From the NCBI GenBank assembly GCA_902785825.1, contig CACZZZ010000020.1:1-41026 (forward strand): a DNA stretch of 41,026 bases, written 5' to 3'. The position numbers and the translations under genes are program-made. Source of the stretch: an uncultured Bacteroidia bacterium. Lineage in GTDB: Bacteria > Bacteroidota > Bacteroidia > Bacteroidales > UBA932. Shown in pieces: positions 14,680-23,507 of this stretch. The stretch's first letter is position 1, and the number at the start of each line of letters is the position of its first letter. The notes beneath the pieces are model-generated. The model had not been told where the DNA came from, did no database searches, and saw only the letters and a program-made list of their open reading frames with translations.

Positions 14680-16242
14680 TTATTCAAAGTAAATTATCTG
14701 ATCATCATCGGCTTCCATAATTCTCCGGATGGCTATGGCGCTGCGGCGTCTCACGGACATGACGGACTTGAAGCCAAGGCTCTGGATGGTGATAAGGGGG
14801 GTCATGGCCACCATGGCCACCACTCCGAAAGCGAAATCAAGCACAGAGCTCTCCCCCTGCATCGTGACGCACGCGCCGATAACGAGCGGGAGTATGAAGC
14901 TGGATGTGAGAGGACCGCTGGCCACTCCACCGGAGTCAAAGGCGATGGCGGTGTAAAGCTTCGGTACGAAAAAAGAGAGTCCCAGCGAGATAAGATAACC
15001 GGGGATAAGGTAATACAGCAGCGAGAAGCCGAAATGGACTCTCAGCACGGAAAGACCAATCGACACACCAACGCCCAGCGAGAGCGCGAGCATCATCTGG
15101 GTCTTGGTCACCTCACCGCTGGTTATCTCCTGCACCTGTGCGTTTAGCACATGCACGGCAGGCTCCGCCATGACCACCACATTTCCGATTATAAAGGCGA
15201 ACAAAATGATGATCAAAGGGTTATGGGCAGACATCTGGACACCGATCTTATACCCCAAAGGCATGAAAGCCATCTCCACGGCGGCAAGGAACAGCACGAG
15301 GCCTATAAAGGTGTACAAGATACCGAAAAGGATCTGGAATATCTTGACTTTCGGGAGTTTAAGCGCTATGAACTGGATTATGAAGAAAAACACGACCAGC
15401 AGCAGGAGGGACTGGCCCACATCAACCGCTTTGGCGCCGAAGATCCCAAGGGTCTCCCCTGAGAAAAATGATTCCAATGAATATTCAGGGACGGAATAAG
15501 ACAGGTCACCTTTGGCGAAAAGCGAAAGGAAGAGCACCGCCAGGATCGGTCCGACAGAGCAAAGGGCTATCAGACCGAAACTGTTCTCGCTGGCTCCCCT
15601 GCCGCCCACGGTCAGGGCAATACCGACACCGAGAGCCATTATGAACGGCACCGTGATCGGTCCGGTAGTCACACCGCCCGAGTCAAAGGACAGGGCCAGA
15701 AGGGATCCTTTCCCGCTGTCAATGAGCAATGCGGCGACACAGAACAAGGCCATGTACAAGTACATGAGAAGCCCTGACAGGTCGAGATGGAAAAGGATTT
15801 TCAGTATGCCGAGGAAAAGGAGCAATCCGACCCCAAGACCTACCGTGAAGATTAGCAGTGAGCCGCTCATCACTGTTTTCACCTGGTCAGCGAGAACTGA
15901 CAGGTCAGGCTCAGCGATCGTGATGAGCAGTCCCATGCCAAAGCCAACTGACAGAAGGATTCCCAGACGTTTTGACGCGGTCAATCCCTGGCCGATATAC
16001 TGCCCCATAGGGGTCATGGCAGTGTCAGCGCCGAGATTGAAAAGTCCTATTCCGAGAACCAGCAGAACGGCGGCAATAACGAAAGTCACCAATTCAGTGA
16101 CACTTATGTCCACCCATGGCGTCAAGGCCAGGATGAACACAAGCAAACTCACCGGCATCACTGAGACAAGTGATTCTTTTAGCTTTTCTGAGAGAGATTT
16201 CCAGAACTCTTTGAAAGCTGATCGCGATTCTTTCATAAACAT
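14680..16242 (-). CDS. DUF1538 integral membrane protein, internally duplicated
   Basis: 520 residues with about 12 membrane helices. Two homologous halves, offset by about 249 residues, are clear. TAMTPMG (74-80) pairs with MAFMPLG (324-330), IAEPDL (109-114) with MAEPAV (358-363), and FDSGGVTTGPIT (186-197) with FDSGGVASGPLT (435-446). The paired glycine-rich re-entrant-like FDSGGV motifs look like a transport core with pseudo-symmetry. The family has no established function; I recall that its members often neighbour PII-like genes. The start is taken at 16242, with an alternative Met at codon 3. The next three genes follow at 1, 1 and 9 nt. Confidence 0.85.
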   Translation of the reverse strand: MFMKESRSAFKEFWKSLSEKLKESLVSVMPVSLLVFILALTPWVDISVTELVTFVIAAVLLVLGIGLFNLGADTAMTPMGQYIGQGLTASKRLGILLSVGFGMGLLITIAEPDLSVLADQVKTVMSGSLLIFTVGLGVGLLLFLGILKILFHLDLSGLLMYLYMALFCVAALLIDSGKGSLLALSFDSGGVTTGPITVPFIMALGVGIALTVGGRGASENSFGLIALCSVGPILAVLFLSLFAKGDLSYSVPEYSLESFFSGETLGIFGAKAVDVGQSLLLLVVFFFIIQFIALKLPKVKIFQILFGILYTFIGLVLFLAAVEMAFMPLGYKIGVQMSAHNPLIIILFAFIIGNVVVMAEPAVHVLNAQVQEITSGEVTKTQMMLALSLGVGVSIGLSVLRVHFGFSLLYYLIPGYLISLGLSFFVPKLYTAIAFDSGGVASGPLTSSFILPLVIGACVTMQGESSVLDFAFGVVAMVAMTPLITIQSLGFKSVMSVRRRSAIAIRRIMEADDDQIIYFE

Positions 16243-16265
16243 GTAAATTTATCTATAAAAAATCA

Positions 16266-16273
16266 CAAAAACA
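16266..16273 (-). promoter_or_regulatory. Possible -7 box (TGTTTTTG) of the DUF1538 operon
   Basis: The minus strand reads TGTTTTTG (7 of 8 to TAnnTTTG), 24 bp before the start at 16242. The intergenic gap to the glycosyltransferase is only 40 bp. Confidence 0.25.
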
Positions 16274-16282
16274 ACTTTCCAC

Positions 16283-17035
16283 CTACTTCCCGTGCAATAC
16301 GAACTTGCCTTTTTTATAATGTTTCCAGTCTAATCCCGTTATCTTGAAATATAACTTATGCAAAGGACCTCCGACATAGTCGGCAGGAGTCCAGGAATTG
16401 GCGAAATGATGGATCGAGTGTGTGTTTTTCGTGATTTTATACTGAGCTCTCCCCTGAAGGTCAAGAGGATGAGCACAGAACCAATCGACAGGAAAAAGGC
16501 AAAACCTCTTGGGATCAGGATCAAATTCCTCAAGGGACTTGATTAGTGTCCAGTAATATTCCCGCCGAAGAAGATTGCCCATGACGACAGGCATAACGAC
16601 CTGATCCATCTCTCCATTTTCTTTGATAAAGTTTCTTCCCTCGTAATAGTCCATCAAATATTTGACCCACCCAGAGCCTTTCTCGGCCCCGAAGGCGGCC
16701 AATTCCACCCCATCCGGGCCAGCTTCAATGCCGGCGAAATACGGGAGATGGAGAAACTTATCGAAGGACTGTATCACCTCGACATCACTATCAAAGTATA
16801 TCCCTCCATAATTATAAATGGCGTAAAGGCGTATATAATCAGCCGCAAAAGCGTACTTCTTCGCCTCGAAGGCCTGCTTGGTCCATGGAGTGGAATTCAC
16901 GTCAAAACGCTTTGTGTCCCAAAGCATAATTTCGTAATCCGGCATGTGTTTTTTCCAAGAGTCTATGCAGAACCGGATCTTCTCAGGATAAGGATCCCCG
17001 CTGAGCCAGCACAAATGAATCAACTTAGGTATCAT
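16283..17035 (-). CDS. Glycosyltransferase of the capsular/DXD sugar-binding family
   Basis: 250 residues from the ATG at 17035 (MIPKLIHLCWLSGDPYPEKI). The start IPKLIH.CW, the ALWD-like WDTKRF strand and the DxD motif FDSDVEV (Asp82, Asp84) within GGIYFDSDVEV identify the Gly_transf_sug / OCH1-like group, which transfers a sugar from a nucleotide sugar using a metal ion. No signal peptide or membrane segment is seen, so it is cytoplasmic. The acceptor is unknown. It lies 34 bp after the hexosaminidase gene but is biosynthetic, so its place in this catabolic row is odd. Confidence 0.82.
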   Translation of the reverse strand: MIPKLIHLCWLSGDPYPEKIRFCIDSWKKHMPDYEIMLWDTKRFDVNSTPWTKQAFEAKKYAFAADYIRLYAIYNYGGIYFDSDVEVIQSFDKFLHLPYFAGIEAGPDGVELAAFGAEKGSGWVKYLMDYYEGRNFIKENGEMDQVVMPVVMGNLLRREYYWTLIKSLEEFDPDPKRFCLFPVDWFCAHPLDLQGRAQYKITKNTHSIHHFANSWTPADYVGGPLHKLYFKITGLDWKHYKKGKFVLHGK

Positions 17036-17069
17036 ATCAATTATCAATAAAGGATTATTATTCAACAAC

Positions 17070-18650
17070 TTACTTCCATGCTTCAGCGATGTCTTCTTTC
17101 CAGTTCCAGCCGCGCCGGTCGTAAAGCTCAGTCATCCGCTTCAGTCTCGGGAGGAAAGCGTCCAGATCCTTAGGGCAGCCCCACTGGGATTCGGCGACCG
17201 CCGCCAGGCGGGGAAGCATCTCCCATTCCATTTTAGTGGAATCCGCTACCCATTCTGTCCAGATGCATGCCTGTGACCCGATAATGTTCCCGGCCTGCTC
17301 AAGTGTGAGCCCGTCCGGAACCATATTGAAATCATATACCCGGGAAATACTTTCCCTGCCTTGAAGCTTATTGAACCTCGGATTGCTGAAATAATAGTGT
17401 TGGATGGGGCAAACAATGGTGGGATGTCCTTCGGAGGCCGAGCGGGAGACCGCTGAGGGAGAAGTCCACGCGCAGACGACGATGTCCTTGTCGGGGGTTC
17501 CCTCCAGAACCTCGTCCCAACCCATCATCTTCCTTCCACGGGCCTTTAGCGTCGAGCGCATCTGGTCCATGAACCAAGTCTGCAGCTGCTCCTCCTTGCT
17601 CTTCCCTTTAATGGCCTTAATGCCAAGGGCCTTGATACGAGCCTGACAATCAGGACATTCCTCCCAACGCTCCTTTGGACACTCATCGCCTCCAAGATGA
17701 ATATACTCTGATGGGAATATATCCATCACCTCCTCCAGGACGGCCTTGGCGAAAGCGATGGTGGCATCTTTCCCGGGACAGAGGACATCCTCGAAGACTC
17801 CGAATCTTTGGGGGACCTCGTAAGGACCTCCAGTGCAGCCGAGCTCGGGATATGAGGCAAGAGCGGCCAGCATGTGGCCGGGCAGGTCGATCTCAGGGAT
17901 AACTGTGATCTGCCGATCAGCGGCGTACCGCACGATCTCCTTCATCTCATCCTCTGTATAGAAGCCCACGACCGGGATAGTGTCATATTCATCACTTCCA
18001 GGAGCGACAATGGTTCCGGGACGGAAAGAGCCCACCTCGGTAAGTTTGGGATATCCGGGCACAGGCACACGCCAACCCTGGTCATCAGTGAGATGCCAAT
18101 GGAAAACATTAATGCCGTGAAGTGACATTATGTCAATAAGTTCCTTAAGGTAATCAACACTGAAGAAATGTCTTGCCACATCCACCATGAATCCCCTGTA
18201 GGGATATTCCGGAGAGTCCTCGACAACCGCGGCCGGCAAAGCCGCCCTTCCCTCTCCTGGAGAAGGAAGAGCCTTATACACAGTCCTGGCGCCATAGAGG
18301 ACTCCCGCGGGACTCCCTCCAGTTATCTTCAAAGCGTCTTTTCCACACTCGATCCTGTAGCCTTCCTTGGGCATAGCGGAGTCAGTCGCGAGAATAATAT
18401 TCCCCTTCTTTACGGATATTTCAGGCTTTTTTCCAAGAGCTTCCTCAAGATCCGAGGCAAGCAGACCGGCTATGGTCCCAAGCTCATTGGGAGACTGGAT
18501 CACAACCCGGCCGCCAAACTCGAAAGGTTTGCCTTCGGTCAATGTTATATTTTCCGGAATAGGACTGACTGAGAAATCTCCAATCCGGAGATTGTTACCA
18601 CAGGAGGCCGCCGCTAAAGCGACAAATGCGAAAAAGACACCGTATTTCAT
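17070..18650 (-). CDS. GH20 beta-N-acetylhexosaminidase, lipoprotein
   Basis: 526 residues. SPII lipobox LAAASC (Cys17). A GH20b N-terminal domain (about 30-145) is followed by the catalytic barrel from YPYRGFMVDVARHFF (150-163). NVFHWHLTDDQGWR (181-194) and the catalytic pair Asp322-Glu323 in YIHLGGDECPKERW are intact, so substrate-assisted hydrolysis of terminal GlcNAc/GalNAc is expected in the periplasm or at the surface. It follows the M28 peptidase gene by 33 bp on the same strand and fits host-glycan degradation together with the sialidase and fucosidase elsewhere in the window. Confidence 0.94.
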   Translation of the reverse strand: MKYGVFFAFVALAAASCGNNLRIGDFSVSPIPENITLTEGKPFEFGGRVVIQSPNELGTIAGLLASDLEEALGKKPEISVKKGNIILATDSAMPKEGYRIECGKDALKITGGSPAGVLYGARTVYKALPSPGEGRAALPAAVVEDSPEYPYRGFMVDVARHFFSVDYLKELIDIMSLHGINVFHWHLTDDQGWRVPVPGYPKLTEVGSFRPGTIVAPGSDEYDTIPVVGFYTEDEMKEIVRYAADRQITVIPEIDLPGHMLAALASYPELGCTGGPYEVPQRFGVFEDVLCPGKDATIAFAKAVLEEVMDIFPSEYIHLGGDECPKERWEECPDCQARIKALGIKAIKGKSKEEQLQTWFMDQMRSTLKARGRKMMGWDEVLEGTPDKDIVVCAWTSPSAVSRSASEGHPTIVCPIQHYYFSNPRFNKLQGRESISRVYDFNMVPDGLTLEQAGNIIGSQACIWTEWVADSTKMEWEMLPRLAAVAESQWGCPKDLDAFLPRLKRMTELYDRRGWNWKEDIAEAWK

Positions 18651-18683
18651 ATTAAATCAATTATTTCCTTGAACTTTCCCAGA

Positions 18684-20249
18684 TTAGTTAGGCCTTTGAC
18701 GTGGAGCGGGAATCGGAGCGAACGGGATCCTGCCGGGATCGTTAGCCGCACAGATCGCGAGCCAAGCCACGATAGTGGCGTCAAGCGAGAGATCTCCCTG
18801 GGAGAGACGCTCGTAGGTGTCCATGATCGTGTGGTAGGTACGGCCGTACTCGAGCTCGTCCTGGATAAACTGGTAAGCCGGAAGGCCTGCCCTCAGGAAA
18901 GAGACGTGGTCTGTGGATCCTGTGTTCCTCGGAGAGAGATAATTGAACCCGAGGGGCTCAATGTATTTCATCCAGGCCTCGAAGAACGGGAAAGCCCCGT
19001 CATTGTTCTCAAGATATATTCCCCTGAAACGCCCTGAACCGTTGTCCATGTTCAGGTAAAGGGCGAACTTGTCGTAGCCGGGAAGCTTCTTGTTGTCCTT
19101 GTACAAATACTTTTGCATATAACCCCTCGAACCGAAGAGGCCCTGCTCCTCACCGCCCCAGAGAGCGAGACGGATTGTCCTCTTAGGCTGGACGCCAAGC
19201 TCCTTCAGGATGCGCATGGCCTCGATCATGACGATGCATCCGGAAGCGTTGTCGGCTGCACCGGTCCCACCATGCCAAGAATCGAGATGAGCTCCGATCA
19301 AGACGATCTCGTCCTTGAGTTTAGAATCGGTACCCGGAATCTCGGCCAGCACATTGTGGACTTCCTGGTCATCCTCGAACTTGTTGATAAGCTCAAGTTC
19401 CATCTCGACTTTCTGGCCGCTCTCGATGAGCCGGACCATCCGTCCATGGTCCTCAATGGGCATGATAATCTCCGGAGTCGGCTCCGGGTCACCCACCTTG
19501 TACGAGGCTCCGGAAGCGCCAGGCACATTGAAAGTGCCGCGTCCTGTCACAATGCACAGCGGTTTCTCAGCAGTGAGCAACTCGTTTGTCAGCGCCATCA
19601 GTTCCATGTAAGCGGTCCTGTCAAAAGCCGGACGACGCTGGCCACCACCGCCAGCGGGAGGGCCCATAGGAGCTATGCTGCTGGACACCTTGCGGTCCAT
19701 AGCGAGTTCCTGCAGTTCCTCTTCAGTGTAACGGCTGGCGAGAGGCTTGAAACTAATATTATAATTCTGGGTCGCGGGACGGAGAAGAATCTTGCCGGCA
19801 ATCTTGCCACGGTACTTCTCAATGTCTTCTTTGGTCTTGACATCGAAGACCACGCACTCCCCTTTCACGAGACCGTCCGTACTTCCTGTCCATGCCTTCG
19901 GATTGACGGAAAAGGCACAGTAATACGGTGAGGTCATCGCGGCGTAAGTCTTGACAACATCCCAACTTCCCCTTGGGAACTCGGCGGCGAACTCGACCCT
20001 TGGATTGGACAGGCCATATTCACCAAGTTTCTCAACCACAAGAGTTTCCGCCCGTCTCTTCTGACGGGAAGCGGTAAGCCTCGAGCCAAGATAGTCCGTC
20101 ATGAAATGCGAGATCTCCTTGATCTTCGAGTTGTTCAGACCCTCATTTTTGACCTTGGTAGCAAGCTCCGGGGATTGAGTCACCTGCGCTCTTACCTCGC
20201 CGCCACAAATAATGGCGACGGAGGCGATAAATAAAATTAACTTTTTCAT
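18684..20249 (-). CDS. M28-family zinc aminopeptidase/carboxypeptidase, exported
   Basis: 521 residues with an N-terminal signal peptide (MKKLILFIASVAIICGGEVRA). A PA-type insert lies at about 110-280. The M28 metal set is complete: His321 (IGAHLDSWHGG), Asp333 (GAADNASG), the general base Glu367 with Glu368 (LWGGEEQGLFGS), Asp402 (LNMDNGSG) and His448 (GSTDHVSFL). It should release amino acids or dipeptides from peptides in the periplasm. A GGGGQRRP linker occurs within the insert. It lies between the GH5 relic and GH20 in the leftward series. Confidence 0.92.
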   Translation of the reverse strand: MKKLILFIASVAIICGGEVRAQVTQSPELATKVKNEGLNNSKIKEISHFMTDYLGSRLTASRQKRRAETLVVEKLGEYGLSNPRVEFAAEFPRGSWDVVKTYAAMTSPYYCAFSVNPKAWTGSTDGLVKGECVVFDVKTKEDIEKYRGKIAGKILLRPATQNYNISFKPLASRYTEEELQELAMDRKVSSSIAPMGPPAGGGGQRRPAFDRTAYMELMALTNELLTAEKPLCIVTGRGTFNVPGASGASYKVGDPEPTPEIIMPIEDHGRMVRLIESGQKVEMELELINKFEDDQEVHNVLAEIPGTDSKLKDEIVLIGAHLDSWHGGTGAADNASGCIVMIEAMRILKELGVQPKRTIRLALWGGEEQGLFGSRGYMQKYLYKDNKKLPGYDKFALYLNMDNGSGRFRGIYLENNDGAFPFFEAWMKYIEPLGFNYLSPRNTGSTDHVSFLRAGLPAYQFIQDELEYGRTYHTIMDTYERLSQGDLSLDATIVAWLAICAANDPGRIPFAPIPAPRQRPN

Positions 20250-20273
20250 GATTTTGTAAGTTCGTTACTATAA

Positions 20274-20666
20274 TCAGTTAGTTAGACATTCAAGCATTTT
20301 AGCATCAGGCTCCGTGGAAGTACCTGACAGGATTCCAAATCCTCCGTTGCCTTCCCGATAGCACCAGACCGCGCGGGCTATCCCCAGCGAATCAAACACC
20401 GCGTTCATGTCAGAAAGCCAGCTGTAACGGGCATCTTCATTCAGCTTCACGGACAAACAACCATACTCTCCACAATAGACAGGAATACCGTGATTCTTAG
20501 CTACTTCCTCCTCTACGAAATAGGCCGCTCGTTCCTCTCCCCTCACATTACTCTGTGAGAGCCAATGGGCGATGTTGACCCCACGGCTGATCTGGAACTC
20601 ATCGATCGGCTCCTTGCAGGAAAATGCGAGCAAGAACACTGCGATAATAATAGATAAACGTTTCAT
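20274..20666 (-). pseudogene. GH5-like cellulase relic with a large in-frame deletion
   Basis: 130 residues from the ATG at 20666. It begins with a lipoprotein signal (FLLAFSC) and the usual GH5 N-terminus RGVNIAHWLSQS, RGEERAAYFVEEEVAK. It then jumps directly to the C-terminal part of the barrel: HGIPVYCGEYGC (the nucleophile strand), DMNAVFDSLGIARAVWCYRE and GGFGILSG. The central strands with the acid/base NEP motif are missing, roughly 200 residues judged from family length. The frame is open but the product could not fold as a GH5 barrel or catalyse hydrolysis. Confidence 0.78.
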
Positions 20667-20690
20667 ATTCAATTAGGTACTATTAAGTTA

Positions 20691-21926
20691 TCAAATGAGG
20701 TTAAGGAATAAGGTCACGACCGTCGTGTTTATTATGTCCACGAACATGGCACCGATGATAGGGACAATTATAAAAGGATTGACCGCGTAACGGTACTTGA
20801 AACAGACCGCCGACATGTTCGCCATAGCGTTGGGAGTGGCACCAAGTCCGAAACCGCAAAGACCGCTGACAAGAACCGCCGCATCATAGTCCCGACCAAG
20901 CGCCCTGAAGGCCACGAGGCAAACGAAAAGCGCCATGAAGGCTACCTGCGAGAGCAGGATGACACAGAGCGGCAAGGCCAGCCCGGCGAGTTCCCAAAGT
21001 TTGAGGGAAGACATAGCGATACCGAGGAAAAGCGAGAGGCAGATGTCCCCGAGCGAGACTATCTTTTCCATGCCGAGCCTCTCTCCCCATCCAGGGACAG
21101 CCTCGGCCACATTCCTGATTATGCAAGCGGCGATAAGGGATCCGAAATATGTCGGGAAGGTGATTCCGGTCAGGGCAAGCAACTTGCTGAGGCACATTCC
21201 CAAAGCCATCGCGATAACCAGGAAGTAAACGGCTTTGGTATAGTCCCGGAAAGATCTCTCACCTGATTGCGGGCGTTCGACTTTCGACTCGGGAGATGCC
21301 TCGCTGCCCTCTATTCCTTCCATGATATCCCTCGCACCGGACTCATCCGCCAGTTTACGCCTGCGGATAAGGACCTCGGCGAGAGGCCCGCCGATCATGG
21401 AGCCGGCGACCAGGCCGAAAGTGGCGCAAGCCATTGTGATAGAGGACGCTCCGTCAAGTCCCATTTCCTCCAGGACAGGAGAGAAACCGCCAGAAGTACC
21501 ATGTCCTCCACACATGGGAATCGACCCGGAGGCCATCCCGAGGAGAGGGTCAAGACCCATGAGCCTGGCCTCTCCGACTGAGATCAGATTCTGGACGACA
21601 ATCAGGACAGCGACCAGCACGATCATGACCACCAAAGCCTTCCCGCCTTTCCCCAGCACCTTCAAATTAGACTGGAAACCGACCGAAGTGAAAAACAGCA
21701 TCATGCAGATGTCCTTGATCGTGCCGTCGAAAGAGACCTCAACCCCAAGACATGAATATGCGAAGAGCGTCAGCAGCGAGATCAGAAGGCCACCGGAAAC
21801 GGGCGCGGGAATGCAGAACCTCTTTAATAAAGGAATCGCTCTGGTAAAAAACATGCCCAGGAGAAGGGCGGCAACTCCTACTCCAGCAGTCTGATACATA
21901 TCAAGAGCGATCGAATCTGGCATCAT
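20691..21926 (-). CDS. gltS: GltS-family sodium/glutamate symporter
   Basis: 411 residues from the first ATG at 21926 (MMPDSIALDMYQTAG); a TTG six codons upstream is less likely. It has about ten membrane helices with the two GltS re-entrant signatures: GSIPMCGGHGTSGGFSP in the first half and SGLCGFGLGATPNAMANM in the second. These define Na+-coupled glutamate uptake. A charged central loop (RRRKLADESGARDIMEG..., about 195-225) separates the halves. It heads the leftward row and could supply glutamate released by the peptidases. Confidence 0.88.
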   Translation of the reverse strand: MMPDSIALDMYQTAGVGVAALLLGMFFTRAIPLLKRFCIPAPVSGGLLISLLTLFAYSCLGVEVSFDGTIKDICMMLFFTSVGFQSNLKVLGKGGKALVVMIVLVAVLIVVQNLISVGEARLMGLDPLLGMASGSIPMCGGHGTSGGFSPVLEEMGLDGASSITMACATFGLVAGSMIGGPLAEVLIRRRKLADESGARDIMEGIEGSEASPESKVERPQSGERSFRDYTKAVYFLVIAMALGMCLSKLLALTGITFPTYFGSLIAACIIRNVAEAVPGWGERLGMEKIVSLGDICLSLFLGIAMSSLKLWELAGLALPLCVILLSQVAFMALFVCLVAFRALGRDYDAAVLVSGLCGFGLGATPNAMANMSAVCFKYRYAVNPFIIVPIIGAMFVDIINTTVVTLFLNLI

Positions 21927-21960
21927 GAAAATAATTCTTCTCAATATCGTAATTTTTTTT

Positions 21961-21968
21961 TAATTTTG
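21961..21968 (+). promoter_or_regulatory. -7 box (TAATTTTG) of the DUF1846 gene
   Basis: A perfect TAnnTTTG match 28 bp before the ATG at 21996, preceded by a T-rich tract. Confidence 0.5.
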
Positions 21969-21995
21969 TAACCCGTATTCAAATCAATACAACTT

Positions 21996-23474
21996 ATGCA
22001 ATACGGGTTCGACAACGGGAAATACCTAAAAATCCAATCAGAGCACATCAAGGAGCGTATCGCCGCGTTCGGCGACAAACTTTACATGGAATTCGGCGGC
22101 AAACTTTTCGACGACTATCATGCCAGCCGTGTCCTCCCCGGTTTCGAGCCGGACAGTAAGTTGAAGATGCTCATGCAAATGAAAGACGACGCCGAGATCA
22201 TCATCGTGATCAGCGCCGTTGACATCGAGAAGAACAAGGTCCGCAGCGATCTCGGAATCACTTACGACATGGATGTTCTCCGCCTTAGGGAAGAGTTTCT
22301 GGCCAGGGGGTTAAGCGTTAACAGCGTGGTTATCACCCACTTCAACGGCCAGTCAAGTGCCGAGGCCTACCGCAAGCGCCTTGAGAACATGGGAATCAAG
22401 GTATATTACCACCACACAATAGAAGGTTACCCCAACAACGTCGCCCTCATCGACTCCGAGGACGGCTTCGGCCGCAACGACTATGTGGAGACCACTAAAC
22501 CGCTCGTCGTGGTGACCGCCCCAGGCCCTGGAAGCGGCAAGATGGCGGTCTGCCTGAGCCAGCTTTACCAGGAGAACCGCAGGGGCATCAAGGCCGGATA
22601 CGCCAAGTTCGAGACCTTCCCTATCTGGAACCTCCCCCTTAACCATCCGGTCAACCTTGCCTACGAGGCTGCAACCGCTGATCTGGAGGACGTCAACATG
22701 ATCGATCCTTTCCACCTCGAGGCTTATGGTGAAACAGCTGTCAACTACAACCGCGACGTGGAGATATTCCCTGTCATGAACGCCCTTTTCGACGACATCT
22801 ACGGCTATTCCCCGTACAAGTCCCCCACCGACATGGGTGTCAACATGGTCGGCTACTGCATCTGCGACGATGAGGTCTGCCGGGAGGCCTCGCTCCAGGA
22901 AATCATCAGACGTTATTATAAGGCCTTGTGCGATTTCGCCGATGGGAAGGCCACAGAGGATGAGGTTAGCAAACTCGCCCTCCTGATGAAGAAAGCCAAG
23001 ATCACGACAGCCTACCGCAAATCGACAGTCGCCGCCAAAGAGAGGTTGGAGGAGGCCGGTGTCGCCACCGCCGCCATGGAACTCAGCGACGGCACGATTC
23101 TGACCGGAGCTTCCAGTTCCCTGCTTGGGCCAAGCGCCGCCTTGCTGCTCAACGCTCTAAAGCATCTGGCCGGCATCGCCCATAACGTCAAGCTGATTCC
23201 CCAGACCATGATCGAGCCCATACAGAAGACCAAGGTGACCTACCTCCACGGTCGCAATCCCCGCCTCCACACAGACGAGGTCCTGGTGGCCATCTCGATG
23301 ATGAGCCTCATTGACGAGAACTGCAAGATGGCCATCGACCAGCTTCCGAACCTTGCCGGAGCCCAGGTCCACTCGACCGTCATGCTTAGCGAGGTGGACC
23401 GCAAGACATTCAGCAAACTCGGGATCGGTGTGACATGCGATCCAGTAAGGAAATTGAAAGATCAAGAAAAATAG
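21996..23474 (+). CDS. DUF1846 family protein
   Basis: 492 residues, the usual length for this conserved but functionally unassigned family (PF08903). Recognisable family features are MEFGGKLFDDYHASRVLPGF (about 29-48), MLMQMKDDAEIIIVISAVDIEKNKVRSDLGITYD, the glycine-rich TAPGPGSGKM (about 175-184, a P-loop-like nucleotide site) and the C-terminal VTYLHGRNPRLHTDEVL. The protein is soluble and cytoplasmic. Members are common in anaerobes. The next gene starts 33 bp downstream but has its own -7-like box. Confidence 0.9.
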   Translation: MQYGFDNGKYLKIQSEHIKERIAAFGDKLYMEFGGKLFDDYHASRVLPGFEPDSKLKMLMQMKDDAEIIIVISAVDIEKNKVRSDLGITYDMDVLRLREEFLARGLSVNSVVITHFNGQSSAEAYRKRLENMGIKVYYHHTIEGYPNNVALIDSEDGFGRNDYVETTKPLVVVTAPGPGSGKMAVCLSQLYQENRRGIKAGYAKFETFPIWNLPLNHPVNLAYEAATADLEDVNMIDPFHLEAYGETAVNYNRDVEIFPVMNALFDDIYGYSPYKSPTDMGVNMVGYCICDDEVCREASLQEIIRRYYKALCDFADGKATEDEVSKLALLMKKAKITTAYRKSTVAAKERLEEAGVATAAMELSDGTILTGASSSLLGPSAALLLNALKHLAGIAHNVKLIPQTMIEPIQKTKVTYLHGRNPRLHTDEVLVAISMMSLIDENCKMAIDQLPNLAGAQVHSTVMLSEVDRKTFSKLGIGVTCDPVRKLKDQEK

Positions 23475-23475
23475 T

Positions 23476-23483
23476 TATATTAG
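23476..23483 (+). promoter_or_regulatory. -7-like box TATATTAG (followed by CGTAAAC)
   Basis: It lies 25 bp before the ATG at 23508. The same TATATTAGC string with a following A-rich tail recurs at 28274 and 38265, each 21-25 bp before a start codon. Confidence 0.45.
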
Positions 23484-23507
23484 CGTAAACAATTAAAACT
23501 GACCAAG

